Source of the DNA: Streptomyces sp. F63
GTDB taxonomy: Bacteria > Actinomycetota > Actinomycetes > Streptomycetales > Streptomycetaceae
Direction of reading: 5' to 3'
NCBI RefSeq assembly: GCF_018070345.1
Contig: NZ_JAGPXX010000014.1
Span: forward strand, 87,725-151,724
Length of the DNA stretch: 64,000 bases
The notes below the pieces were generated by a model that was not told the origin of the DNA, did no database searches, and was given only the letters and a program-made list of their open reading frames with translations. The position numbers were made by a program, and so were the translations under genes. Shown here piece after piece: positions 45,256-55,012 of the stretch. Positions within the stretch are counted from its first letter, which is position 1. Every line of letters begins with the position of its first letter.

Positions 45256-46899
45256 ATGCTCTCCGCGCCGAAGGTGACCCGGCGGCCGCTTCCCGTGCCC
45301 GGGGTCCGCAGGCGGCCGTCCGTCTGGAGCGCCGCGGCGGTCACGGTGCTCCTGCTGGCCGGATGTTCGGACGGCCCGGCCGACGGGACCGGCAGCGAGG
45401 AGCGGACACCGGCGGCCACCCGGTCCTATCCGCCGTCGTCCCCGCCCGTGACCATCCCGGCCGTACGGAAATTCGAGAGCGGCCGCGGGCCCGGGTGGCG
45501 GCCCGCCTCCGGCAGCCGCGTCGTCGCGGACCCGGACGGCCCGCTGGCCGACGAGGCCCGTACGCTCGCCGCGGAGCTGGACCTGCCCCACCACGCGGGT
45601 CCGGCCCGGCGCGGCGACCTCGAACTGGCCATCGACCGGGGCGTGAAGGGCGGCGCCGAGGCCTACCGGCTCACCACCCGCGACGGCCGCGTCCGGATCA
45701 CCGGCTCCGGCGACGCGGGCGTCTTCTACGGCACCCGCACCGTCCTGCAGGTGCTGCGCACCGAGGGCACCGTCCCCGAGGGCGTCGTCGACGACCGCCC
45801 CGACCGCGCCCAGCGCGGGCTGATGCTGGACATCGCGCGCAAGTACTTCACCCCGGAGTGGATCGAGGCCCGGATCCGGGAGATCGCCGATCTCAAGCTC
45901 AACCAGCTAGGACTGCACTTCTCCGACGACCAGGGCTTCCGCGTCGAGAGCGACTCGCACCCCGAGATCGTCTCCGAGCAGCACCTCACCAAGAAGCAGC
46001 TGCGGCGGATCCTCGGCCTCGCGAAAAAGCTGCACGTCACGGTCATTCCCGAGATCGACTCACCCGGCCACCTCGGCGCGGTCCTCCGCGCCCATCCCGC
46101 CCTCCAGTTGCGCAACGCCCGGGGCGTGCCCGTGCGCGGGGCCATCGACATCACCAAGCCGCAGTCCGCCCGGCTGATCGACGAGCTGCTGCGCGAGTAT
46201 TCCGGGGTCTTCCCCGGCCGCTGGTTCCACCTCGGCGCCGACGAGTACCGCGCGCTGATGGCGGAGAACCCCGAGGCCGCCTTCCCGGGCCTCGCCGCGC
46301 AGGCCCGCCGGGACTACGGCTCGGCCGGACGCGTCCAGGACCTGGCGACGGCCTGGCTCAACGACCGCGCCGAGACGGTGCGGAAGGCCGGCAAGCGGCC
46401 CAAGGCGTGGAACGACGGCTTCTTCAGCGGCGGTTCGGTGCGGCCCGACGAGGACATCGAGGTCGAGTACTGGACCGGCAAGGAGATCGGCGCCCGCCCG
46501 CCGGCGGAGTACCTGCGCGAGGGCCGCAAGCTGGTCAACCTCAACGACGCGTACCTGTACTACGTGCTCGGCGAGCCCAACGAGTTCACCTACCCCACCG
46601 GCGAGCGCATCTACAGAAGCTGGACCCCCGCGGTGCTGCGCGGGACCGAGCCGGTGCCGGCCGAGCTGTCCGGACCGGACCGGGTGCTCGGCGGCCGGCT
46701 CGCCGTCTGGTGCGATCTCGCCGATGCCCAGACGGAGGCCCAGGTGGCCACCGGGATCCGGATGCCGCTGCGGGCGGTCGCGCAGAAACTCTGGGACCCG
46801 CGGCAGCCGTCGGCGAGCTGGACGGAGTTCCGGAAGCTCGCCGACCGGCTGGAGGCCGAACGGGAGAAGACGGGGCGGCAGGAGCGCAACGGCGGCTGA
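45256..46899 (+). CDS. Beta-N-acetylhexosaminidase lipoprotein (GH20)
   Basis: This 547-residue lipoprotein (lipobox LLLAGC) removes terminal N-acetylglucosamine, for example from chitin oligomers or cell-wall fragments. A GH20b-type N-terminal domain precedes the barrel with RGLMLDIARKYFTPEWI, LGLHFSDDQGFRVE and the catalytic Asp329-Glu330 pair in WFHLGADEY; late tryptophans (WNDGFF, VEYWTG) line the sugar site. ATG at 45256 is 13 bp from AGGAGG; a TTG at 45250 is better spaced and would add two residues. Single gene, with a terminator downstream. Confidence 0.92.
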   Translation: MLSAPKVTRRPLPVPGVRRRPSVWSAAAVTVLLLAGCSDGPADGTGSEERTPAATRSYPPSSPPVTIPAVRKFESGRGPGWRPASGSRVVADPDGPLADEARTLAAELDLPHHAGPARRGDLELAIDRGVKGGAEAYRLTTRDGRVRITGSGDAGVFYGTRTVLQVLRTEGTVPEGVVDDRPDRAQRGLMLDIARKYFTPEWIEARIREIADLKLNQLGLHFSDDQGFRVESDSHPEIVSEQHLTKKQLRRILGLAKKLHVTVIPEIDSPGHLGAVLRAHPALQLRNARGVPVRGAIDITKPQSARLIDELLREYSGVFPGRWFHLGADEYRALMAENPEAAFPGLAAQARRDYGSAGRVQDLATAWLNDRAETVRKAGKRPKAWNDGFFSGGSVRPDEDIEVEYWTGKEIGARPPAEYLREGRKLVNLNDAYLYYVLGEPNEFTYPTGERIYRSWTPAVLRGTEPVPAELSGPDRVLGGRLAVWCDLADAQTEAQVATGIRMPLRAVAQKLWDPRQPSASWTEFRKLADRLEAEREKTGRQERNGG

Positions 46900-46927
46900 C
46901 GCGTGAGGCCGGTGCGGCGGAAGGGAA

Positions 46928-46966
46928 CGCCGGTCCGCCCCCTCCCCTGTGAGGGGCGGACCGGCG
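46928..46966 (+). terminator. Hexosaminidase gene terminator
   Basis: A perfect 14-bp stem (46928-46941 with 46953-46966) with an 11-nt loop, 29 bp after the stop. Confidence 0.85.
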
Positions 46967-47149
46967 TGCGCGGTCCCGGAGGGCGCGCCCCCGCCACCGC
47001 AAGCCGTCACGGCGCCGGCGTGCCGCCCGGGCGGGCCCGGCCGGGCGCACGCGGTCTTCGTGCACTCACCGGTCGCCGTCTCTCCCTCCTCACGGCACCC
47101 CACCCGAACCCCGGTGTGGTGCTACCCGTTCAGCGCTGCGCGACCGCGG

Positions 47150-47182
47150 AACGTCACAGGGCCCCTCCCCCCGTGTGACGTT
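47150..47182 (+). promoter_or_regulatory. Inverted repeat AACGTCACA/TGTGACGTT
   Basis: Perfect 9-bp arms at 47150-47158 and 47174-47182 with a 15-bp GC spacer, ending 55 bp before the next start codon. GGAAC at 47148-47152 also resembles an ECF -35 element, though no well-spaced CGT -10 follows. The right arm is part of GTGTGACGTTT, which recurs at 52749-52759. Confidence 0.5.
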
Positions 47183-47237
47183 TGCCACTCGGCTTGCGCT
47201 GGTGCCGGTGGACGGGCCGCCACGGAGGGAGAGCGCG

Positions 47238-47753
47238 ATGGGTTTCTGGGGTTACTTAGTCGTCGGGAAGAGCGAGCGGGAACTGGCCGAGTGCTCCACC
47301 CTCGCGCCCGGCCGGGAACGGCTGGAACTGGCCGGAACCTTCGCGGACGGCTGGCAGTTGTGGCAGCATCCGAGCGAGCCCGGACTGGGCGATCTCGACG
47401 ACGTCGCCGGCGCCCTGGCGAGGGAGACGGGGGCTCCCACGCTGCTGGCGTACGTCATGGACGGCGACTGCGCCGTCCTGGAGGGCGCCGGCCCCGTCCG
47501 CGGCTCCTGGACGGCCTGCCTGGGCCGGGCCGCGATGGCCCGGCACGTCGGCGAGAACGAGATCGTGCTGGACGATGTCTTCCCCTCCCCGGCGGGTGCC
47601 GCCGTCCATGCCGCGGGCTGGGCCGCCGCGGCCGGGCGTACGGTGGACTCCCGGCGCCTGGCCGACGTTCTGAGCGCGGAACCGGACCCCGATGTCGAGG
47701 AGCTCTTCCACGAAGTACTGGAAAAGCTCGGCATACAGGCCGTCGGGGCGTGA
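47238..47753 (+). CDS. Conserved hypothetical protein
   Basis: The 171-residue protein opens MGFWGYLVVGKSERELAECS and has no signal peptide, membrane segment or motif that I can place in a characterised family. Similar short proteins with an MGFWGY start are known from other Streptomyces. It is acidic, with the C-terminal half rich in Asp/Glu/Ala. GGAGGGAGAG precedes the ATG. It sits just before the first sigma factor gene (94-bp gap, no terminator seen), so it may be co-transcribed with that module. Confidence 0.75.
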   Translation: MGFWGYLVVGKSERELAECSTLAPGRERLELAGTFADGWQLWQHPSEPGLGDLDDVAGALARETGAPTLLAYVMDGDCAVLEGAGPVRGSWTACLGRAAMARHVGENEIVLDDVFPSPAGAAVHAAGWAAAAGRTVDSRRLADVLSAEPDPDVEELFHEVLEKLGIQAVGA

Positions 47754-47847
47754 GGATGTCATCTCCGGGTGACTGAGCAGTCCGGCCTGCGGGACAGAGG
47801 GCGGGCCGGGGCCCGGGTGCGTGACAGCGGCGGACGAAGAGGACAGC

Positions 47848-48486
47848 GTGGGCAAGCGTGGGGAGCGCCGACGTACGCAGCAGGGTGACGACGGAGGTCT
47901 CGGGGAAGCCGTCGAACGCGCCCAGAACGGCGATGAGGAGGCATTCACCCTGCTCTACCGGCTGGTTCAGCCGAGGCTGCTCGGCTACGTACGGGGCCTG
48001 GTCGGCGACGACGCCGAGGACGTGACCGCCGAGGCGTGGCTGGAGATCGCCCGGGACCTCGGCCGGTTCCGCGGCAACGGCGACGGCTTCCGCGGCTGGA
48101 CGGCCACCATCGCCCGGCACCGCGCCCTGGACCATCTGCGCCGCCAGCGGAGCCGTCCGCGCACCGCGCTGCTCGAGCAGGACGTGCTGGAACTGCCGGG
48201 CCGTCAGGACACCGAGCGGGAGGCACTGGAGACCCTCTCGACGGAGGAGGCCCTGGCGATGGTCGCCGGCCTGCCGCGGGACCAGGCCGAGGCGGTGCTG
48301 CTGCGGGTGGTGGTCGGCCTCGACGGGCCCGCGACCGCCCGTGTGCTGGGCAAACGCAGCGGCGCGGTCCGCACCGCCTCGTACCGGGGGCTCAAGAGGC
48401 TCGCCGGGCAGCTCGCCGACCGTGCCCCGGTGGCGGGCCGGTCCGTGACGACTCCCGCCTCGCGGACGCTTGGGGAAGTGGAATGA
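47848..48486 (+). CDS. ECF-type RNA polymerase sigma factor A of tandem pair
   Basis: The 212-residue protein has sigma region 2 (AFTLLYRLVQPRLLGYVRGLVGDDAEDVTAEAWLEIARDLGRF, then GFRGWTATIARHRALDHLRRQ) and region 4.2 (LPRDQAEAVLLRVVVGLDGPATARVLGKRSGAVRTASYRGLKRLA). GTG at 47848 has AAGAGGA upstream; a GTG at 47821 would add nine residues without a clear site. The stop overlaps the next gene (ATGA), which encodes a single-pass membrane protein likely to hold this sigma factor inactive. It is closely similar to sigma factor B 2.4 kb downstream. Confidence 0.92.
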   Translation: MGKRGERRRTQQGDDGGLGEAVERAQNGDEEAFTLLYRLVQPRLLGYVRGLVGDDAEDVTAEAWLEIARDLGRFRGNGDGFRGWTATIARHRALDHLRRQRSRPRTALLEQDVLELPGRQDTEREALETLSTEEALAMVAGLPRDQAEAVLLRVVVGLDGPATARVLGKRSGAVRTASYRGLKRLAGQLADRAPVAGRSVTTPASRTLGEVE

Positions 48487-49829
48487 GCGGGCACCGATAC
48501 CCCGACGGGAGCGGCGTGAACCGGAAGAAGGCGGAGCGTTTGCTGAACCGTGGGCCCTCGGGCGTCGCGGAAGGCGCCGCCGGCTCCGAGCTCGACCACC
48601 TGCTGGCGGCGGCGGCCCGGCCCGCCGCGGCCGATCCGGAGCGTGCCCGGGCGCAGGAGGAGGCGGCCCTGGCGGCCTTCCGTGCCGCCCGCCTCGCGGA
48701 CCATGCCGCCACCGAGCCGCGGCCGCAGGACGACTGGCGGCCGGGACGGCAGCGGGGCCTGGCCGGCCTCTGGGCACGCCACCGCCCGGCGAAAGCGGTG
48801 ATCGGCGGGGTGCTGGCCGGGCTCATGCTGGGCGGCGTGGCGGTGGCCGCCGGCACCGGCGTCCTGCGGGTGCCGTTCATCTCCGGGGACGAGCCCCGGG
48901 ACTCCCGGCCGGGGGAGAACGGCACGCAGAGCCCCGGAGGAGGGGAGCCGGACGGGACGGACGGCTCCTGGCCCGGCGGCGCGGACCGCCGCGGTGACGG
49001 TACCGGTGAGGACGGCAAGGCACTGCGGAAGCTGTGCCGGACCTACTCCCAGGTCAACGGCACCGGTGACGGCAGCGCCAACGGCAAGGGCGGCGGCAAG
49101 GACAGAGCCACCGGCAACGGCGACGGCAACGGCGACGACAACGGCAACGGCGGGAACAACGGCGCGGCGGGCGGCAAGAGCACCGACGGGCGGCTGAGCG
49201 CGGAGGCCTACGAACGGCTGGTCGGGGCTGCGGGCGGCGAGAACCGGGTGAGTGACTACTGCGACTGGCTGACCGGTCCCGGCACCGCCGACGGCGAGGA
49301 GAGCCGGACAGCCGGCAACAGGGGCGGGAACGGCAACGCGAACAGCGGTGGCAGCAATGCCAACAGCGGCGGGAACGGCAACGCGAACAGCGGTGGTAGC
49401 AATGCCAACAGCGGCGGGAACGGCAACGCCAACAGCGGTGGCAACAACGCGAACAGCGGCGGCAACAGCAACGCCAACAGCGGCGGCAACAGCAACGCGA
49501 ACAGCGATGGCAACAACGCGAACAGCGGCGGCAGCGCAGCCACCACGAGTGGCACCGAACGGGGAAACGCGAACGGCGGCGGGAACGCGAACGGCGGGGG
49601 AAACGGGAACGGCGGGGGAAACGGGAACGCGAACGGCGGCGCCAACGCGAACGGCGGCGGGAACGCCGGCCGCCGCGGAAACGGCAACGCCAACGGGAGG
49701 GCCGAGGAGGCCACCGGCACCGCGGGCCGCTTCCGGGCCGGCACTGCGTGGAACTCCGGGAGGCCGGCCGATGCCCGCACGGGCCGCCCCGGCCGGGACC
49801 GCGGGGGGTTCCGGGGCGGTGATGCGTGA
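48483..49829 (+). CDS. Membrane partner A of ECF sigma factor, Asn/Gly-rich
   Basis: The 448-residue protein has a cytoplasmic part (1-104) with NRKKAERLLNRGP near the start, one membrane helix (about 105-127, AVIGGVLAGLMLGGVAVAAG) and a large outer part. Two cysteines, C185 in ALRKLCRTYSQ and C260 in ERLVGAAGGENRVSDYCDWL, frame a segment also present in partner B, here split by an Asn/Gly insert. Residues 279-410 are NANSGG repeats. No HxxxCxxC zinc anti-sigma motif is present. Overlap with the sigma gene makes it the likely regulator of sigma A; the mechanism is unknown. Confidence 0.85.
   Translation: MSGHRYPDGSGVNRKKAERLLNRGPSGVAEGAAGSELDHLLAAAARPAAADPERARAQEEAALAAFRAARLADHAATEPRPQDDWRPGRQRGLAGLWARHRPAKAVIGGVLAGLMLGGVAVAAGTGVLRVPFISGDEPRDSRPGENGTQSPGGGEPDGTDGSWPGGADRRGDGTGEDGKALRKLCRTYSQVNGTGDGSANGKGGGKDRATGNGDGNGDDNGNGGNNGAAGGKSTDGRLSAEAYERLVGAAGGENRVSDYCDWLTGPGTADGEESRTAGNRGGNGNANSGGSNANSGGNGNANSGGSNANSGGNGNANSGGNNANSGGNSNANSGGNSNANSDGNNANSGGSAATTSGTERGNANGGGNANGGGNGNGGGNGNANGGANANGGGNAGRRGNGNANGRAEEATGTAGRFRAGTAWNSGRPADARTGRPGRDRGGFRGGDA
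49326..49560 (+). repeat. 45-bp and shorter tandem repeats encoding NANSGG
   Basis: Near-identical 45-bp units start at 49326, 49371 and 49416, followed by shorter units to about 49560. They encode Asn/Ala/Ser/Gly repeats and keep the reading frame. Confidence 0.85.
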
Positions 49830-50285
49830 GCGGGGCGCCGGCGCAGCGCCGGGAAGCCGCCCGGCGGGCCTCTGTCCGGAACGGCGGGAGGGGCCGCGGT
49901 GCCCGGCAAAAGAGGACGACCGGGGTCGCCACCCCCCACAGGAGAGACCCCGGCCGTCGTTCTGGAGGACCCGTCGGGGTCCGTACTCCCTTCAGCGCCG
50001 GGCGAGCGATTTGTGTCACAGCGCCGTCCGGTCCGGCCCCGCCGGGCCCGCCGCCGGTCCGGCCACCCGCGGTCCGGCGCGTGATATCGGCCATGGCCCC
50101 CGGCCGTGGACTTGAATGCTCAACAACCCGTAGCGTTCGGGAAGTGGCACCGTCCGGGGCCCTTCCGCGATATGACCTGCGGCCCCAATGGGCCGTACCG
50201 CCTCCGGGCGATCCGGCGGGCTCGCGGAGCGGTGGCTCCGGAGCCGGGTGTCGGAAGTCCGGAAATCGTCAGGCAGGATGAAAGC
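49830..50285. other. Intergenic region between the two sigma-partner modules
   Basis: After the terminator at 49916-49960, a more A/T-rich section (50000-50140) includes TTTGTGTCACAG and TTGAATGC, with CCGTAGCGTTC at 50129-50139. These may be parts of the module B promoter, but no element pair has standard spacing. No gene is seen. Confidence 0.55.
49916..49960 (+). terminator. Terminator after membrane partner A
   Basis: CCGGGGTC (49920-49927) pairs with GACCCCGG (49946-49953), flanked by complementary ACGAC and GTCGT with a one-sided bulge. Confidence 0.65.
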
Positions 50286-50981
50286 GTGCTGGGGGACGAC
50301 GCGGAGCTGACCGCCGCAGTGCACGCGGCACAGGACGGAAACGAGACCGCTTTCCGTTCTGTCTACCGCGCTGTGCACCCGCGGTTGCTGGGCTATGTCC
50401 GGACACTGGTCGGTGAGCACGACGCGGAGGACGTGACCTCCGAGGCGTGGCTGCAGATAGCCCGCGACCTGGGCCGGTTCAGCGGAGACGCCGACCGGTT
50501 CCGGGGCTGGGCCGCGCGCATCGCGCGCAACCGGGCGCTCGACCACATCCGCATGCGTGGCCGGCGCCCCGCCGTCAGCGGCGACGAGACCGAACTGGCG
50601 GACCGCGCCGCCGACGCGGACACCGCCTCCGAGGCGCTGGAAGCGCTCGGCACCGGCCGCACACTCCGGCTCATCGCCCAACTCCCCCAGGACCAGGCCG
50701 AGGCCGTGGTGTTGCGGGTGGTCGTGGGGCTCGACGCGAAGAGCGCGGCCCAGGTGCTCGGCAAGCGGGCCGGCGCGGTGCGCACAGCCGCCCACCGGGG
50801 TCTGCGGCGGCTCGCGGAGCTCCTCGACGAGCCGGGAGGCGGCGACGGCGTCCCGGCCGTCGGCGGGAAACCCGCACGCCGGGGCGGACTGGACGGAGTG
50901 CCTCCGCAGCGCGGCCCCAGAAACGGTACGGCGGCGGCCGGTGTGACGGAAACGTATGTGCGGACGCAGAAGGACATGTGA
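50286..50981 (+). CDS. ECF-type RNA polymerase sigma factor B of tandem pair
   Basis: The 231-residue protein closely matches sigma A across region 2 (AEDVTSEAWLQIARDLGRFSGDADRFRGWAARIARNRALDHIR) and region 4 (LPQDQAEAVVLRVVVGLDAKSAAQVLGKRAGAVRTAAHRGLRRLAELL), with an extra C-terminal tail of about 50 residues (RRGGLDGVPPQRGPRNG). GTG at 50286 has AGGATG upstream; longer frames start in non-coding sequence. Its stop overlaps the partner B start (TGATG). The similarity points to duplication of a sigma-partner module. Confidence 0.92.
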   Translation: MLGDDAELTAAVHAAQDGNETAFRSVYRAVHPRLLGYVRTLVGEHDAEDVTSEAWLQIARDLGRFSGDADRFRGWAARIARNRALDHIRMRGRRPAVSGDETELADRAADADTASEALEALGTGRTLRLIAQLPQDQAEAVVLRVVVGLDAKSAAQVLGKRAGAVRTAAHRGLRRLAELLDEPGGGDGVPAVGGKPARRGGLDGVPPQRGPRNGTAAAGVTETYVRTQKDM

Positions 50982-52363
50982 TGGCCGACGACCGCTACAG
51001 CTGGCTCGACGAGGACGCCGCGGAGCGGTTGCTGCGCGGCGAGCCCCTCGACGTGCCGGACGCCGGAGCCGGTGACGGCCGGGCGGCGGAACGGGCCCGA
51101 AGACTCTCGGCCGCCCTGAGCTGCGTGGCGGACCCGGACCGGCTGCCGGCAGGCACGGACCCGGAAGGCGCCTATCTCGGGGAGACGGTCGTGCTGGCCG
51201 CCTTCCGCGAGACGGCCGCCGGCACGCGGGGCACCGGCCCCGGCGCCCGGGGCCGCGGCCTGTTCCGGACTCCCCGCACCACCGCCGGAGAGGGCCGCCG
51301 GTCAGCTCTCGGGCGGCCGCTGCGCGCGGGCATCGCCGCGGCACTGGCGGGCTGCGCTCTGGGCGGTGTGGCGGTCGCCGCGGGCGCGGGTGTGCTTCCG
51401 ACACCGTTCAGCCACTCCGTCGAACCGGGGCCGGGCAGCAGTGCTCCCGGCACCGTCAGCGCCCCGCCCGCCCCCGGGCACGGTGCGGGCGGTACGGGCG
51501 GCGAGTCGCCCGGCGACGGCCACGGGAACGGGAAGCACGGCGAGGAGAGCCCGGACACCGGGGGCCACGGCGGCACGAAGGGCCGGGGCGGTGACCGGGA
51601 CGAGCCGGCCGGCGGCAGGAACGGCACGGCCGGCGCCGTACCCGTACCCCCCGGCTTCGGTGACGCGAGGACCCGCGGGGCCGCGATCGCGCTCTGCCGG
51701 GAGTACACGGCGGGCACTCTCGACGGGAGGACCCGCGAGCGGCTCGAAGCCGCCGTGGGCGGACCCGCCGAGGTGGACGGCTACTGCGGCCGGCTGCTGC
51801 ACGGCAAGGACGACAACGATGCCGACAGCTCCGGCGGCGGAGGCTCGGGCCAGGACACCGGCTCCGGCGCGAAGCCGGGCTCCGGGCCCTCCGGCCCGGA
51901 CACGGGGCCGGCCCCCGCCCCCGGTATCTCCGCCGATCCATACCTCGGCGCAGGCCCCGGCGGCGCGTACTCACCGGGCGTCGGCGGCGGTCGCGACGGC
52001 GGAGGCGGGAGCGCCGACGGCGCGGACCGGCCGCACCGGACCCCGCCCGACGCATTCCGTCCGGACAGCGGAAACAGGCCGGGCCGGGAGAGCCGCCGGG
52101 AACCCGGGACTGACGCGGGCCACCGGGACGGCCGGGCGAACGGCACGGCGAACGAGGCAGCGAACAGCCGGGCGAACGGCGCGGGGAACCGCCGGGCGGA
52201 TGGCGCGGTGAGCGGCGGCCGGGCCGATGCCACAGCGAACCGCCGGGCGGGCAGCGCCTCGTCAAGCAGTCGGGCCGGGGAGAGGGCGGCCGTACCGCCG
52301 ACCGCTCCCCGCGCCGGCACGCCGGCCGCCGCCACGACAGAGGTTGCCCCCGAAGCCGGTTAG
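50981..52363 (+). CDS. Membrane partner B of ECF sigma factor
   Basis: The 460-residue protein has the same plan as partner A: cytoplasmic start MADDRYSWLDEDAAERLLRGEP, a membrane helix (about 115-138, ending GGVAVAAGAGVLPTPF, compare GGVAVAAGTGVLRVPF in A), a Gly/His linker, then the two-cysteine segment ALCREYTAGTLDGRTRERL to EVDGYCGRLL (C239 and C269), here uninterrupted. The remaining 180 residues are Gly/Asp/Arg/Ala-rich. No zinc anti-sigma motif is present. It probably controls sigma B. The start overlaps the sigma stop; a GTG three bases earlier is equally possible. Confidence 0.85.
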   Translation: MADDRYSWLDEDAAERLLRGEPLDVPDAGAGDGRAAERARRLSAALSCVADPDRLPAGTDPEGAYLGETVVLAAFRETAAGTRGTGPGARGRGLFRTPRTTAGEGRRSALGRPLRAGIAAALAGCALGGVAVAAGAGVLPTPFSHSVEPGPGSSAPGTVSAPPAPGHGAGGTGGESPGDGHGNGKHGEESPDTGGHGGTKGRGGDRDEPAGGRNGTAGAVPVPPGFGDARTRGAAIALCREYTAGTLDGRTRERLEAAVGGPAEVDGYCGRLLHGKDDNDADSSGGGGSGQDTGSGAKPGSGPSGPDTGPAPAPGISADPYLGAGPGGAYSPGVGGGRDGGGGSADGADRPHRTPPDAFRPDSGNRPGRESRREPGTDAGHRDGRANGTANEAANSRANGAGNRRADGAVSGGRADATANRRAGSASSSSRAGERAAVPPTAPRAGTPAAATTEVAPEAG

Positions 52364-53189
52364 GGCCGGACGTCTCGTCTCCGGCCTCCATCGTTTCCAG
52401 AACAGCCGCCCCCCTGGCCGTCGCCGGACTCGGGTGCCGGCGCCGCACCTGCCTCCGGCCCCGTGGCCGGGGCGTCGCTGGGCCGTCACCTGCCCGGACT
52501 GAGCCGTCCGGCCGACTGAGCCGTCCGGCCGACCGGGCGCCTCCTCGCCCCGTCCGGACCGCCCGCCTTCCCTCGGGACCCACCGGGCGGTACGGGGACC
52601 CACCGGGCGGCATCGGGACACGGCATCGCGACAGGCGTCCGACTCCACCGCTCCCAGCCGAGGAGGGCCGCGTTCGTGCTGTTCGGAGCCGCGTCGCCGG
52701 GCCCCGGTCCGGGCACCGCGCGGTATGGGCACATTTTTTCGGCGGCAGGTGTGACGTTTTTCGACCGGGGGGCGCAGTAAGAAGTGAGCCGACTGGTCAT
52801 CGGCGGCATGTGAGCCCGGGTTCCCCCCGTACCTGAGGCTCCGTGCACGGCGCGGGCGGGGCACGTTCCCCCGGCCCTGCCCGCGCCCTCTCTCCTCCCG
52901 GGCTTCCTTCCCGGTCTCCTTCCTGGTCTTCCTCCCGGCCTTCCTCCCAGCCTTCCTTCCGCCGCCCCTCGCGGCCTTTCCTCCCGGTCCTCCGGCCTCC
53001 CGGAGCGCCCGCGCATTCCGACTGCGCCCCCGCACGGATGAGCCCATGCTGGTCTCTGTGAGCAACGTCCCAGCGTGCGGGCCTCCACGGCACGTGCGCC
53101 GCGCCGCTACAGTCCGTGGCGGACCCAACCGACTACCGGTGAGTACCGGGCGGCGGCACCCCACCCGCTCTACAGGAGGCAAGGCGAAC
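52364..53189. other. Intergenic region before the mutase gene, with repeats and a pyrimidine tract
   Basis: No gene is evident. A 17-bp direct repeat (ACTGAGCCGTCCGGCCG) occurs at 52498 and 52515; a 16-bp repeat (GGGACCCACCGGGCGG) at 52575 and 52595. T-runs and GTGTGACGTTT lie at 52730-52760. A C/T-rich tract covers about 52884-52995. TACAGT at 53108-53113 may be the -10 element for the mutase gene, and AGGAGG precedes its ATG. Confidence 0.6.
52884..52995 (+). repeat. Polypyrimidine tract with 12-bp periodicity
   Basis: About 110 bases are almost all C and T, in imperfect 12-bp units such as CCTTCCTCCCGG. The frames across it encode only Arg/Gly/Glu repeats, so it is treated as non-coding. 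Confidence 0.75.
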
Positions 53190-54788
<1,599 letters not shown>

Positions 54789-54880
54789 TCACGCTGCGCC
54801 GGTGAGGGGCGTGACGCGTGACGCGTGCGCGTGTGTGAGCGTGAGCGTGAGCGTGTGACGTGTTGCGTGACGGCGCCCAA

Positions 54881-54928
54881 GGCACGGCCGGGGTCGTCCC
54901 ACCGAAGGGTGGCGGCCCCGGCCGTGTC
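54881..54928 (+). terminator. Mutase gene terminator
   Basis: An outer 13-bp stem with one G-U pair (54881-54893 with 54916-54928) and an inner 6-bp stem (54898-54903 with 54907-54912) form one long hairpin. Confidence 0.88.
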
Positions 54929-55012
54929 ATGCCCGTCCGGCCGCCGGCCGGTGACGTCCGGCACACCGAATTCGCCTGACCCAAAACCGCTTTCCTGTGC
55001 CAAACTCCGCTC

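Larger units (their letters stand above)
46900..47237. other. Intergenic region with terminator and inverted repeat
   Basis: It holds the hexosaminidase terminator (46928-46966) and a promoter-like region with the inverted repeat at 47150-47182. No gene is evident in between. Confidence 0.6.

Noticed and set aside
52364..53189. A possible cobalamin riboswitch before the B12-dependent mutase gene
   Set aside because: I found no B12-box-like sequence or conserved core; the region consists of simple repeats and a pyrimidine tract.
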